Of a stretch of 64,000 nt of DNA, positions 44,555-52,963 are shown one piece after another (the first letter of the stretch is position 1; each line of letters begins with the position of its first letter). This DNA is from Acidobacteriota bacterium (GTDB lineage Bacteria; Acidobacteriota; Blastocatellia; Pyrinomonadales; Pyrinomonadaceae): positions 251,001 to 315,000 of the forward strand of contig CP065003.1 of the NCBI GenBank assembly GCA_016700175.1. Direction: 5' to 3'. A model generated the notes under the pieces. The model saw only the letters and a list, made by a program, of their open reading frames with translations. It did not search any database and was not told the DNA's origin. The position numbers were made by a program, and so were the translations under genes.

Positions 44555-44938
44555 ATGAAAAGTTTCTCCCACTCGTTCACCGTGAAGGCCTCCGATCTGG
44601 ACGTCCAGGGGCACGTGAACAACGTGACCTATCTTCAGTGGGTGCAGGATGTAGCCGTGGCGCATTGGTTGGAAGTCTCGAGCGAGGAGATCAGGGACAG
44701 GTTCACCTGGGTCGTGATCCGGCATGAGATCGATTACAAGAGAGAAGCGTACGAGGGCGACGACATCGAGGCCCGGACCTGGGTAGGGAAGAGGACGAAG
44801 GTCACCTGGGACAGGCATACCGAGATAAGGCGCGGGGAGGATCTGATCGTTAAGGCCAGGACGGTCTGGTGCCTTCTGGACCGGGAGCGAATGCGGCCCG
44901 CGAAGATCTCGGAGGAGATCGAATCGTTGTTATCCTAG
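44555..44938 (+). CDS. Hot-dog fold acyl-CoA thioesterase (4HBT/YbgC type)
   Basis: The product has 127 residues. The family motif is SDLDVQGHVNNVTYLQWVQD, with the catalytic Asp followed by GHVNN; DYKREAYEGDDIEARTWV matches the rest of the fold. Such enzymes release fatty acids from CoA or ACP. It starts 10 bases after the hairpin array, with no clear ribosome site. Confidence 0.9.
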   Translation: MKSFSHSFTVKASDLDVQGHVNNVTYLQWVQDVAVAHWLEVSSEEIRDRFTWVVIRHEIDYKREAYEGDDIEARTWVGKRTKVTWDRHTEIRRGEDLIVKARTVWCLLDRERMRPAKISEEIESLLS

Positions 44939-44991
44939 AATGAGATTTCGCCGGGAAACCCCGGTAATTTAGAGACGATAAAGGGAGAATG

Positions 44992-45005
44992 CCGGCATAT
45001 GCCGG
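44992..45005. promoter_or_regulatory. 14-bp perfect palindrome before ndk
   Basis: CCGGCATATGCCGG lies 13 bases before the chosen ndk ATG, and TATAAT (45014-45019) overlaps that ATG. It could be an operator or an RNA hairpin affecting translation. Confidence 0.4.
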
Positions 45006-45018
45006 TCCGATTTATATA

Positions 45019-45435
45019 ATGAGCAACTTAACATTCGGAATTATCAAACCGGACGCCGTGAAGAAGGGCGTCCACGGAACCATCATCCAGCGGGTACTCG
45101 ACAACGGGTTCAAGATTCGCGGGATGAAACTCATCCACCAGACCCGCCGGCAGGCCGAGGGCTTTTACGAAGTTCACAAGGAAAGGCCCTTCTTTGGCGA
45201 GCTTACGGAATTCATGTCCAGCGGACCTTGCGTCGTGATGGTGCTCGAGAAGGAAAACGCCGTCAAAGCGTGGCGCGATCTTATGGGAGCGACGAACCCT
45301 GCGGAGGCGGACGAAGGTACGCTCCGAAAGGAATTTGCCTCTTCGATCGGCGAGAATGCGGTCCACGGGTCCGATTCCGAAGAGAACGCGGCGATAGAGA
45401 TCGCCTATTTCTTCAGCAAACTTGAATTAGTCTAA
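45019..45435 (+). CDS. ndk: Nucleoside diphosphate kinase
   Basis: The product has 138 residues with the family core LTFGIIKPDAVKKG and active-site His116 in NAVHGSDSEENA. It moves the gamma-phosphate from ATP to other NDPs, including CDP/UDP made by the pyr genes in this window. The ATG at 45019 gives the usual N-terminus (MSNLTFG). A start at 44989 would add ten residues and has AGGGAG only 1-2 bases upstream. A terminator follows the stop. Confidence 0.95.
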   Translation: MSNLTFGIIKPDAVKKGVHGTIIQRVLDNGFKIRGMKLIHQTRRQAEGFYEVHKERPFFGELTEFMSSGPCVVMVLEKENAVKAWRDLMGATNPAEADEGTLRKEFASSIGENAVHGSDSEENAAIEIAYFFSKLELV

Positions 45436-45456
45436 TCGAAAGGCTATAAACTTCGC

Positions 45457-45487
45457 AGATAACGGGCGCGGCCCGTTATCTGTTTTT
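45457..45487 (+). terminator. Intrinsic terminator after ndk
   Basis: AGATAACGGGC (45457-45467) pairs with GCCCGTTATCT (45471-45481) around GCG and is followed by GTTTTT. Confidence 0.88.
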
Positions 45488-45517
45488 CCAACCTCGACTC
45501 TTCAGGGACCAAGCGCC

Positions 45518-46669
45518 ATGAAAAAATGCCCGAATTGCCAGAACACATACAATGACGATCTGAAGTTTTGTCAGAAGGACGGAACACCGCTCGTCGCGGT
45601 GGCGGAGGACACTCCGGAAGAAAATCCTTTCAAGACGATGGTCGCCAGGCAGGAGGACCTTCCTGCACCTCCTGAAGAGAAAGAGCCCGAACCCGAACCG
45701 GAAGAGGAAGTCGATCCCTTCAAGACGATGGTGGCAGGCACGAAAATGCCCCCGCCGAAAGAAGACGACGTCCTTGAGGTCCCGGAAAAGCCCGTCGATC
45801 CGATGAAGACGATGGTGGCAGGTGAAAAGACTTCGGAGCGGATCGAGATCGAGGTGCCGCAGGAGAAAGCGGCCGAGCGGCCTTCGGCGCCCGCTCCGTC
45901 CGAGCCAGCGCGCGACCCTCAGCAAGCAAGGCCTGAACCCCCGACGCCGGAACAGGTGAGTGCCGACCCGCCGAGAGCGGAATCCCCGAAACCGGAGCCT
46001 CCGAAGCCGGCCGAAGAAACTCCGGCCCCGCCGGCATCCAGGCCGTCTGTTCCGGAGACCCCTCGTCAGCCCGAAACACCCAAACCTACTCCGCCGGTTC
46101 AGGAGAGACCTGGTGCGCCGATACCTTCTCCGTTTGAAGAATCGATGCCTCCGGGATTCCAGCCGCCATCGACGCCGCCTTTCGATGCGCCCGAAAGCCC
46201 CGTCAAACCGGAAGAAGCCGAAGAGGCACCCGAACCCGTCGCGCAGGTAAAGCCGGCTCAGCCGGAGCCGGAACCGCTTCCGAGCGACTTCGCGGATGTC
46301 GAGGATTCGGATATCGAGCCGCCCGTAGAGAGTTCCGTTCCTGTTCCATCATTCGGTCAGGATATGGAAATTAGCAGTTCCGAACCTCCAGCAGAAACCG
46401 CATCTGATGGTCAGAACCAGACACTCGCATTTATCAGCCTTGGATTGGGAATTCTCGGCCTTCTGTGCTGTACGTTCATCATTCCCAGCCTTGCCGCCAT
46501 CGTCACAGGGTTCATGGCGAGAGGCAAAGCGAACGCAGATCCTCAGCAATACGGTGGTCAGACTTTCGCGCTGATAGGAATTATCCTCGGGATCGTAGGG
46601 GTGGCCGGAGGATTGCTGATCGGCATTATCTGGCTTGTAGTTGGAATTCCGGCAGGAATGCTGCAATGA
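45518..46669 (+). CDS. Zinc-ribbon, Pro-rich, membrane protein with DPFKTMVA repeats
   Basis: The product has 383 residues. The N-terminus is a zinc ribbon (MKKCPNCQNTYNDDLKFCQKDG). Three short repeats follow, NPFKTMVA, DPFKTMVA and DPMKTMVA, at about 37, 67 and 92. A long Pro/Glu-rich linker (~110-270) leads to a C-terminal DUF4190-like domain with two membrane helices (LAFISLGLGILGLLCCTFIIPSL and FALIGIILGIVGVAGGLLIG). The repeated Thr motif looks like a docking or phosphorylation site; with a Ser/Thr kinase in the window this is a reasonable but unproven idea. Confidence 0.8.
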   Translation: MKKCPNCQNTYNDDLKFCQKDGTPLVAVAEDTPEENPFKTMVARQEDLPAPPEEKEPEPEPEEEVDPFKTMVAGTKMPPPKEDDVLEVPEKPVDPMKTMVAGEKTSERIEIEVPQEKAAERPSAPAPSEPARDPQQARPEPPTPEQVSADPPRAESPKPEPPKPAEETPAPPASRPSVPETPRQPETPKPTPPVQERPGAPIPSPFEESMPPGFQPPSTPPFDAPESPVKPEEAEEAPEPVAQVKPAQPEPEPLPSDFADVEDSDIEPPVESSVPVPSFGQDMEISSSEPPAETASDGQNQTLAFISLGLGILGLLCCTFIIPSLAAIVTGFMARGKANADPQQYGGQTFALIGIILGIVGVAGGLLIGIIWLVVGIPAGMLQ

Positions 46670-46713
46670 AGGCAGCGGATGTTTCCCGGAAGGGCCTTTT
46701 TGCCCGTCCCCGT

Positions 46714-46744
46714 TTGCACAGGGGCGGGCTTATTGCTGTATAAT
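46714..46744 (+). promoter_or_regulatory. Promoter of nuoI
   Basis: TTGCAC (46714-46719) and TATAAT (46739-46744), 19 bases apart and 31 bases before the nuoI ATG. It overlaps a GC-rich imperfect hairpin (46702-46729) that may end the upstream transcript. Confidence 0.5.
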
Positions 46745-46775
46745 CCACCTTTAACCGCCTCTCTGGAAAACAAAT

Positions 46776-47297
46776 ATGTCTGTCATCAGCGAAGTTCTAA
46801 GGTCGGCGAAAGCGGTCATTTCCGGAATGAAGACCACGATCTCCCAGATACCGAAGGAGAAGTGGACCGTTCAGTATCCTGACGTTCCCGTCACGGTTCA
46901 GCCCCGCTACAGGGGGCAGCATCTGCTGCACGTGGATGAGATGGGAAAGGAGAAGTGCGTCGCGTGCTATCTTTGCGCGGCCGCCTGCCCGTCCGACTGC
47001 ATATACATTGAGGCGGAGGACGATCCGCGGCCGTACGAAGACAGGATCGGCCGTGACGAACGCTACGCAAAGGTCTACAACATCGACTACGGCCGCTGCA
47101 TTTTCTGCGGCTACTGTGTTGAAGCGTGTCCAAAGGACGCGATCACCCACGGATACAATTTCGAGCTTTCCGTATATAACCGCGCCGATCTCCTCAAAAC
47201 AAAGGACGATCTTTTGATCACGAAGCAGAAGCAGTCCGACAAATACAGAGTCGCGCTTTCGTCCGAGGACGTCGATTCGGAGTTCAAGGAAGTCTGA
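46776..47297 (+). CDS. nuoI: NADH-quinone oxidoreductase subunit I
   Basis: The product has 173 residues with two 4Fe-4S clusters: C61-C64-C67-C71 (CVACYLCAAACPSDC) and C108-C111-C114-C118 (CIFCGYCVEACPKDAI). The start (ISGMKTTISQIP) and the YPDVPVTVQPRYRGQH segment are those of NuoI. It forms the iron-sulfur path in the complex I side arm. No other nuo gene is near; it is a lone copy, at least in this window. Confidence 0.94.
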   Translation: MSVISEVLRSAKAVISGMKTTISQIPKEKWTVQYPDVPVTVQPRYRGQHLLHVDEMGKEKCVACYLCAAACPSDCIYIEAEDDPRPYEDRIGRDERYAKVYNIDYGRCIFCGYCVEACPKDAITHGYNFELSVYNRADLLKTKDDLLITKQKQSDKYRVALSSEDVDSEFKEV

Positions 47298-47354
47298 GCG
47301 CTTCACGATCCGGTTCCCGGCCGGGTCCCCGAGGCCGGAACGGAACCCTGACCT

Positions 47355-47996
47355 GTGACCGACCACCACTTTCCGCCTACAAGAAAAGGCCGTGTATTCG
47401 AAACCTACGCGGTCTGCCTCAGGGAATTCGCCGGCCTCCGGGATCCTCGGCAAAGGCTGGACCCTTTCGAACTTGCTAGGTACGCGAATCTGCTGGTAGC
47501 GGAGTTCGAATCCGTCATTCCTTTTCTTTCTCCTGAAACCGTCGCTCAGCTTCTGGGAGGCGGGAAGGACGCCTGGTCGGGCGGGGCCTGTTCCCAGCCA
47601 TTGCCGGACGGACGGCGTTTGATCATTCTGAATCCGACCCACGGGAAGAACAGGCAAAACGCGACATTGATGGAAGAGATCAGCCACGTGTTTCTCGGGC
47701 ACAAGCCGAGCAGGCTCGCTTTTCGAGAGGAAGGGGACGGTACGACCGTAAGGGCGCGCGATTACAATGCCGAGATCGAGGAGCAGGCGTATTCGGTCGG
47801 AGCCGCCGCTCTTGTGCCCTACTCGGCTCTTCGCGAGCTCGTGAGAGAAGGCCGAACCTCGCGTCAGATCGCCCGCCAGTATGAGGTCAGCCGTCTGCTG
47901 GTCGAATACAGGATCAAGGTATCGAAGCTTTGGAATGATTACCTGGCTGTGCAGGGAGACGGAAGACCCGTTACCGGCCGGACCGTGAAGATATGA
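47355..47996 (+). CDS. ImmA/IrrE-like protein with altered zinc motif
   Basis: The product has 213 residues from a GTG start. The pattern LMEEISHVFLGH (residues 105-116), the EIEEQAYSVGAAALVP segment (~140-154) and the C-terminal SRQIARQYEVSRLLVEYRI match the ImmA/IrrE fold. The usual HExxH is EEISH (107-111), so the first zinc His is replaced by Glu. ImmA/IrrE proteins cleave repressors. This one may use another ligand or act as a non-catalytic binder. Its stop overlaps the start of the GAF/SpoIIE phosphatase as ATGA, so the two are a pair. Confidence 0.72.
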   Translation: MTDHHFPPTRKGRVFETYAVCLREFAGLRDPRQRLDPFELARYANLLVAEFESVIPFLSPETVAQLLGGGKDAWSGGACSQPLPDGRRLIILNPTHGKNRQNATLMEEISHVFLGHKPSRLAFREEGDGTTVRARDYNAEIEEQAYSVGAAALVPYSALRELVREGRTSRQIARQYEVSRLLVEYRIKVSKLWNDYLAVQGDGRPVTGRTVKI

Positions 47997-49300
47997 GCAA
48001 GGACCAGATAGTCGAGAGAATACACACGAGTTCGTCGCCGGATCCCGACCTGACGGTCGTCGACAAGCTTCGTATGTTGCTCGACATCACGAAAACGATC
48101 AGTCAGTCGCTCGACCTGGAAGAGGTCCTGAGGCTTGTGATGGACACGCTCGGATCGCTCATACGGTTTGACGCGGCGGGCATATATCTGCTGGAGGCCG
48201 TCGATGTCGACGGCGAAGAACAGTACATCTTCAAATCGAAAGTGGTTCGCGGATACCGGATCAGTTTCGATCTGGTCGAGCCCCGTCTGAAGCTCGGCGA
48301 AGGCTTTATCGGCTACGTTGCGCAGACCGGCGAATCGCTTATCTCGCCGGACGTTTCAAAGGACGAAAGATACTTTCCGGCCCGCAAGCGGACACGCTCC
48401 GAGCTTGTCACGCCGATCGTTTCCAATGACAAAGTGATCGGCGTTTTCGACCTTGAGAGCGACGAACTCGAGGCTTATACGGAGGACGACCTGGCCATCC
48501 TGCAGCTTCTCGCCTCGCAGGTCGCGATCATAATCGAGAAGGTCCGGCTCCACGAACAGCTGGTTGAGAAGAAGCGTCTTGAAGCCCAGCTTGAGATCGC
48601 CCGTGAGGTCCAGCTGGAACTGCTTCCCGATCACGATCCCGAGTTTCCGGGCTTCGATATCAGCGCCTACATTTTCCCCACTGAAGAAGTATCGGGCGAC
48701 TATTACGACTGGGTGCGAATCTTCGACGACCAGGTCGCGATCATCGTCGCCGATGCGGTAGGGAAGGGTATTCCCGCAGCATTGCTGATGTCGTTCCTGC
48801 GTGCGTCGCTGCGTGCGGGCGTGCAGATCGGTTATGCGCCGCAGGTCGCGTTCTCAAAGGTCGGCAACCTGCTTTGGGATTCGGTCGAGGATCACCAGTT
48901 CATCACCGCCATCTACGGGATTCTGGACGCCACGAACAGGACATTCGTGTATTCGAATGCCGGACACAATCCGCCGCTCCATATCAAGCCGAACGGGGAT
49001 TACAAGTACGTCGAGTTCGGGGATCTTCCGCTGGGAATGTTCCGGGAATCGCATTATCACCAGCACTACATACGCCTTGAGCAGGGCGATGTGCTTGTGC
49101 TCTACACGGACGGGATCACCGAGTCGGAGAACGAGGACGGGGAACAGTTCGGAAACGAGAGGTTTGCAAAGCGGATCATCGAGGGGGCCGCACTTCCGGC
49201 AAAGGACCTGATCCACTTCGTACGCGAGGGACTTTCGGAATTCACCAAGAGCAGCTTCCTGGATGATGACGGTACGCTTTTTATACTGAAAGCCGTCTAG
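47993..49300 (+). CDS. GAF-domain SpoIIE/RsbU-type Ser/Thr phosphatase
   Basis: The product has 435 residues. A GAF domain (~25-190; VMDTLGSLIRFDAAGIYLLEA, LVTPIVSNDKVIGVFDLES) and a short coiled coil (EKKRLEAQLEIAREVQLELLP) precede a PP2C-type phosphatase. The metal-binding Asp/Gly motifs are EEVSGDYYDW, VADAVGKGIPAALLMS, SNAGHNPP, LYTDGITESEN and DDGTLF. Such proteins dephosphorylate anti-anti-sigma factors. No STAS or anti-sigma gene is adjacent; the partner is the overlapping ImmA-like gene. Confidence 0.92.
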   Translation: MSKDQIVERIHTSSSPDPDLTVVDKLRMLLDITKTISQSLDLEEVLRLVMDTLGSLIRFDAAGIYLLEAVDVDGEEQYIFKSKVVRGYRISFDLVEPRLKLGEGFIGYVAQTGESLISPDVSKDERYFPARKRTRSELVTPIVSNDKVIGVFDLESDELEAYTEDDLAILQLLASQVAIIIEKVRLHEQLVEKKRLEAQLEIAREVQLELLPDHDPEFPGFDISAYIFPTEEVSGDYYDWVRIFDDQVAIIVADAVGKGIPAALLMSFLRASLRAGVQIGYAPQVAFSKVGNLLWDSVEDHQFITAIYGILDATNRTFVYSNAGHNPPLHIKPNGDYKYVEFGDLPLGMFRESHYHQHYIRLEQGDVLVLYTDGITESENEDGEQFGNERFAKRIIEGAALPAKDLIHFVREGLSEFTKSSFLDDDGTLFILKAV

Positions 49301-49393
49301 TGATCTTTCGAGGTTCGAAAACTGATGAACGCGGAAGGCGGCGCTTGACCGACCTTCCGCGTTCTTCAGTTGTTGTGAACCTGTTAGGCTTGC

Positions 49394-49651
49394 TCAGTGC
49401 GACTGAGCGGTTTCCTCGTCCGAATCGCCGTGCGGCGCCAGCGGCGCCCGATAGTCCCCGAAATTCATTTCCCTTCCCTCCCGGACAAAGGCATAGATGG
49501 AAAAACCGTTTGCGTCGAGGGAATCGGCGAGTTCAGCGGAACTGGGAAGGTATACCGCCTGCGAAAATCCGAACTCCGACCTGATCTCAAGAAGGCGCTC
49601 GATCACCTCAAGCGGAGCGAAGCATTTAATTGGGTCTTTGAAAGTCGCCAT
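49394..49651 (-). CDS. Small hypothetical protein
   Basis: A possible 85-residue protein, MATFKDPIKCFAPLEVIERL at the start, ending DSDEETAQSH. Codon use resembles that of neighbouring genes, and the sequence has a balanced composition (ERLLEIRSEFGFSQAVYLPS). The frame stays open to 50029, but the upstream part overlaps the FecR gene and seems non-coding. The ribosome site is weak. I do not recognise the family. Confidence 0.45.
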   Translation of the reverse strand: MATFKDPIKCFAPLEVIERLLEIRSEFGFSQAVYLPSSAELADSLDANGFSIYAFVREGREMNFGDYRAPLAPHGDSDEETAQSH

Positions 49652-49937
49652 TGTTGTGAAGCCCGCGAGTGAGAAAGTGCGGTCGCGAACGGCCCTGTGA
49701 TTGACCTGCGACCCGAAAGGTTGTTCCGCCAAATGCGCAATGGCAACTTTTGTCCGGACCGCCAATACTAAGGAGCGTACGGAAAAACTCTCGATGTTAT
49801 CTGCTGAATCGCCAGCCGGGCGTTTCACAGGAATGAATTGGTTGCGCTTTTGATATATTGTTAATAATATGCAGGAAGCGAGCATTCCACTTTCGAAGTC
49901 TTTCCCCGACCAAGAGCCAGTTATGAGGAGAAAGGAA

Positions 49938-51122
49938 ATGAAGAGCCGGATCATCCCCTTCGCGGGAGTAATTGTGTTAGCGATCTCGATGGTTGCCGGT
50001 GTTTCGGCACAGGACGACAGCACTGTCACATCTGCGGCAGGAGATCTTTATGTGATATCCGCCAAAGCCGGCGGGATCAATTACGTTGAAGGATCAGCAG
50101 TTGCGAACAGAGCTGACGGCAAGGCCGGCAGGCTGATCAAGGGCGACCAGCTCGATGCCGGTGACGTGGTCGAGACCGGCGCGGATTCCCGCGTAGAGAT
50201 CCTCTTGAATCCGGGCTCGTTTGCAAGGCTTGACAGGAACACCCGGTTTGAACTTACGACGACAGATCTTGACGAGCTTCGACTCAAGGTTCTCTCGGGC
50301 AGCGCGATCTTTGAAGTGTTTGCCAGCGACGACTTCAGCGTTACGGTAAATACGCCGTTGAGCGAGTTCTACCTGATCAAGTCAGGCGTCTACCGCGTCG
50401 ATGTCCGCGCTGACGGAGTAGCTCGGCTTGAGGTGTGGAGAGGGAAGGCTGAGACCGCTGACGATGCTGACGGGACTCTCAAGAAGGGCAGGACCGCGAT
50501 GCTTGACGGCGGGGAGGTCGAGATAGCAAAGTTTGACCGCGACGACAAGGATGAATTTGAGCGCTGGTCAAAAGACCGTGCCGAACTGATCGCGAAGGCG
50601 AACAAGAAGCTCACGACCAAGAGACTCGAACCGTCGCTCCTATCCGGATTCCGTTCCGATGCCTGGGATTGCTACCAATCGATCGGCCTTTGGGTATACA
50701 GCACGCGATACGGCACGTACAGTTTCCTTCCGTTCGGTTACGGATGGCGTTCGCCGTACGGGATAGGATTGAGGACCAGCACGGGTATCTGTTTTGATCC
50801 GTCGTACTACTACGGAAGGCCATATCCGAGGTATTACGGGGGACGCAGACCTGTCGGTGGCGGCGGTGGAAACAGCGGCGGAGGCACACCGCCCTCGAAC
50901 CAGATACCGGCCGCGAACATCGACCGCGGACGACGCGCCACAACGCCTCCGTTCCGGAGGATGCAGCAATCCGGCGGGATCGACGTCAGACGGACGCCAT
51001 CGGCGCCTTCCTCGAGAGGAATTTTCCCGCCGCTGGGCTCTTCCGGAGGCAGATCCGGATTCCCGTCAAGCAGTTCGCCCGCATCGAAGTCGGAACCGAC
51101 CTCGAAGGGTAAGGACAACTAG
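49938..51122 (+). CDS. Secreted FecR-domain protein with Gly/Pro-rich tail
   Basis: The product has 394 residues. A signal peptide (IIPFAGVIVLAISMVAGVSAQ) precedes a FecR-like region: YVEGSAVANRADGK, LIKGDQLDAGDVVETGADSRVEILLNPGSFARL, TLFEV-like IFEVFASDDFSVTVNTPLSEF. A Trp/Tyr-rich region (GLWVYSTRYGTYSFLPFGYGWRSPYG) and a Gly/Pro/Arg-rich tail follow. AGGAG lies 7 bases before the ATG at 49938. There is no adjacent sigma factor or TonB receptor, so it is probably a structural FecR-domain protein rather than an anti-sigma regulator. Confidence 0.85.
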   Translation: MKSRIIPFAGVIVLAISMVAGVSAQDDSTVTSAAGDLYVISAKAGGINYVEGSAVANRADGKAGRLIKGDQLDAGDVVETGADSRVEILLNPGSFARLDRNTRFELTTTDLDELRLKVLSGSAIFEVFASDDFSVTVNTPLSEFYLIKSGVYRVDVRADGVARLEVWRGKAETADDADGTLKKGRTAMLDGGEVEIAKFDRDDKDEFERWSKDRAELIAKANKKLTTKRLEPSLLSGFRSDAWDCYQSIGLWVYSTRYGTYSFLPFGYGWRSPYGIGLRTSTGICFDPSYYYGRPYPRYYGGRRPVGGGGGNSGGGTPPSNQIPAANIDRGRRATTPPFRRMQQSGGIDVRRTPSAPSSRGIFPPLGSSGGRSGFPSSSSPASKSEPTSKGKDN

Positions 51123-51145
51123 GACGCAAGAACAAAAATGGATCG

Positions 51146-51176
51146 AAGAGGCGGCTCGAACGGGCCGCCTCTTTTT
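51146..51176 (+). terminator. Intrinsic terminator after the FecR gene
   Basis: AAGAGGCGGC (51146-51155) pairs with GCCGCCTCTT (51164-51173), then TTT. It overlaps the stop codon of the convergent CPBP gene and may act on both. Confidence 0.85.
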
Positions 51177-52032
51177 AGTTAAGGAGGTGGAGCGATTGGA
51201 CACTGGTCGGATCCACGGTGACTGGGATGTACGGTTGAATCAGCAGGAGTATTGACTGGAAGCCGTTAAAAACAAAATGAAAGACCACGCACGGAAGCAG
51301 ATTTCCGGTAAGCGCCCGGAGCCCGGTCAGTATCAGGCTCAGGAGCACGATGGAAAGGATCGTAGCTCCGTCCGGATAGTACTGCGCTACATGGACAAGC
51401 GCGAACACGAGCGTGACCGAAGCGACCGCCAGAGGCATCCCCATCGTCCGCTGGAAAGCTGAGTAAAGAACCCCTCTGTAAACCACCTCTTCCACAAGCG
51501 GCGCGGAGAACGTTGCGATCAGCGCGACACCGATCACCGCCGATCTGGAACTGCGGAGGATCCGCTGCATCTCGTTGTCCTGGGTCCCAAGAAGGAGAGT
51601 CATTGCGATAGCGAAGCAATAGACTCCTACAAAGATCAGTGCGCCGTGCCAGAACTTAAAGCCTCCCCATTTCCATCCAAGGACTTCCGTAAATCTGTAC
51701 TTGCTGAACCTTGTAACGATCGCCCAGCCGACTATGATCGTGACGACGTGAGCTCCAAAAGTACCTCCAAGCGCGAGCAGAACGGCGCTCGGATCGGAAA
51801 GGACGGCTTTCTGGAACTGGTCGCCCTCCATTTCCGAAAGTGCCGCGGATCCGAAATACGGGACCAGCAGAAAAACGGGGACGACGGTGATCAGGATCAC
51901 CGAGAGTATCCAGAAGAGCAGCGCCACAAGGGAGCCCCAGGGCGGGTCGTTCGGTGTCGGCTTTGTTGTCACGGGCGCGGCTGTCGGTTCCCGATGCTGG
52001 TATTCGGAGTTGGTCTTGGACGTTTCTTCCAC
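51175..52032 (-). CDS. CPBP family intramembrane glutamic endopeptidase
   Basis: The product has 285 residues from a GTG start. The CPBP (Rce1-like) motif EEVVYR is at 181-186, with later His residues in FALVHVAQYY and CVVFHFVFNG. Six or more membrane segments are visible. Family members cleave prenylated or bacteriocin-related substrates within membranes, or act in self-immunity. The N-terminal ~30 residues are polar and Pro/Thr-rich. The target is unknown. Confidence 0.9.
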   Translation of the reverse strand: MEETSKTNSEYQHREPTAAPVTTKPTPNDPPWGSLVALLFWILSVILITVVPVFLLVPYFGSAALSEMEGDQFQKAVLSDPSAVLLALGGTFGAHVVTIIVGWAIVTRFSKYRFTEVLGWKWGGFKFWHGALIFVGVYCFAIAMTLLLGTQDNEMQRILRSSRSAVIGVALIATFSAPLVEEVVYRGVLYSAFQRTMGMPLAVASVTLVFALVHVAQYYPDGATILSIVLLSLILTGLRALTGNLLPCVVFHFVFNGFQSILLLIQPYIPVTVDPTSVQSLHLLN

Positions 52033-52138
52033 TTTTTTCTAAGGTTGTCTCCCCTTGTTTGAGGCAGGTGCCGTTGAGGCCGGAAATTGTTACGGAACGT
52101 GTTGAATTAAGTTTCAAAAGGCGCTAAGCTAAAAGCCC

Positions 52139-52963
52139 GTGGAAACGCACGGGAAAATCACCCAAAAAGAAGTTGTCGCGATCATCCCGGCCCGGATCTC
52201 TTCCGAAAGGCTGCCGGGAAAACTGTTGCTTGAAGCCGGCGGAAAACCTCTGATCGTGCACACGCTGGAGGCTGTCCGAGGATCCGAGCGGGTCTCCCGG
52301 GTAATCGTCGCAGTCGACGATTCGAAACTGATGAATGCGGTTTCGGAGGCCGGCGGCGAAGCCGTAATGACGTCTACTTCGCATCGGTCCGGCAGCGACC
52401 GGATCGCGGAGGTCGCATCGGTTCTTGAGGGCGACCCGATCATTGTCAACGTCCAGGGCGACGAGCCAATGATATCGCATTTGGTCATCGATGCGGCAGT
52501 CGACGCGCTGATCGCTGATGCAATGGCCGATATCGCGACGACGTGCGAGCCTATCATCGATGCCGGTGATGTGCTGAGCCCCGATGTTGTAAAGGTAGTT
52601 ACCGACGGTTCGGGCAGGGCGTTGTATTTCTCGAGGTCTCCGATCCCATATCCCAGAGACGCTGTTCGGCTTCACGGAAGCCTCGAAGCCGCGCTCGATT
52701 CGGACCCGGGCCTTTGCGCCGGATTCAGGAAACATACGGGTTTGTACGTGTTCCGGAAACACGCTCTTATGAAGTTCACAGGTCTCGAGCCGGCGGCTTC
52801 GGAGATCGCGGAAAGGCTTGAGCAGCTGCGGGCGATCGAGAACGGTATGATAATTAAGGTCGTCGAGGTCACTGAAAGCTCGATAGGCATCGACACCGAA
52901 GCCGATCTCGAAAGGTTCCGGGAAATGCTCGAGGCTCGAGAGGCCGAGAGAGCTTCCGCATGA
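52139..52963 (+). CDS. kdsB: 3-deoxy-manno-octulosonate cytidylyltransferase (CMP-Kdo synthetase)
   Basis: The product has 274 residues from a GTG start. The nucleotide-binding start VVAIIPARISSERLPGKLL, NVQGDEPMI and the HTGLYVFRKHAL stretch are characteristic. It activates Kdo with CTP for lipid A glycosylation, so LPS is made here. The stop overlaps the start of the next small gene, with pyrG (CTP supply) after it. Confidence 0.94.
   Translation: METHGKITQKEVVAIIPARISSERLPGKLLLEAGGKPLIVHTLEAVRGSERVSRVIVAVDDSKLMNAVSEAGGEAVMTSTSHRSGSDRIAEVASVLEGDPIIVNVQGDEPMISHLVIDAAVDALIADAMADIATTCEPIIDAGDVLSPDVVKVVTDGSGRALYFSRSPIPYPRDAVRLHGSLEAALDSDPGLCAGFRKHTGLYVFRKHALMKFTGLEPAASEIAERLEQLRAIENGMIIKVVEVTESSIGIDTEADLERFREMLEAREAERASA

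Noticed and set aside
44156..44622. Antisense ORFs rich in Arg/Ser (RAFARRKLKFV-type)
   Set aside because: They arise from translation of the hairpin repeats; several frames are equally open and none has a ribosome site.
47500..47520. tRNA T-loop-like GTTCGAATCC
   Set aside because: It lies inside the ImmA-like gene and no acceptor, D or anticodon arms can be drawn around it.
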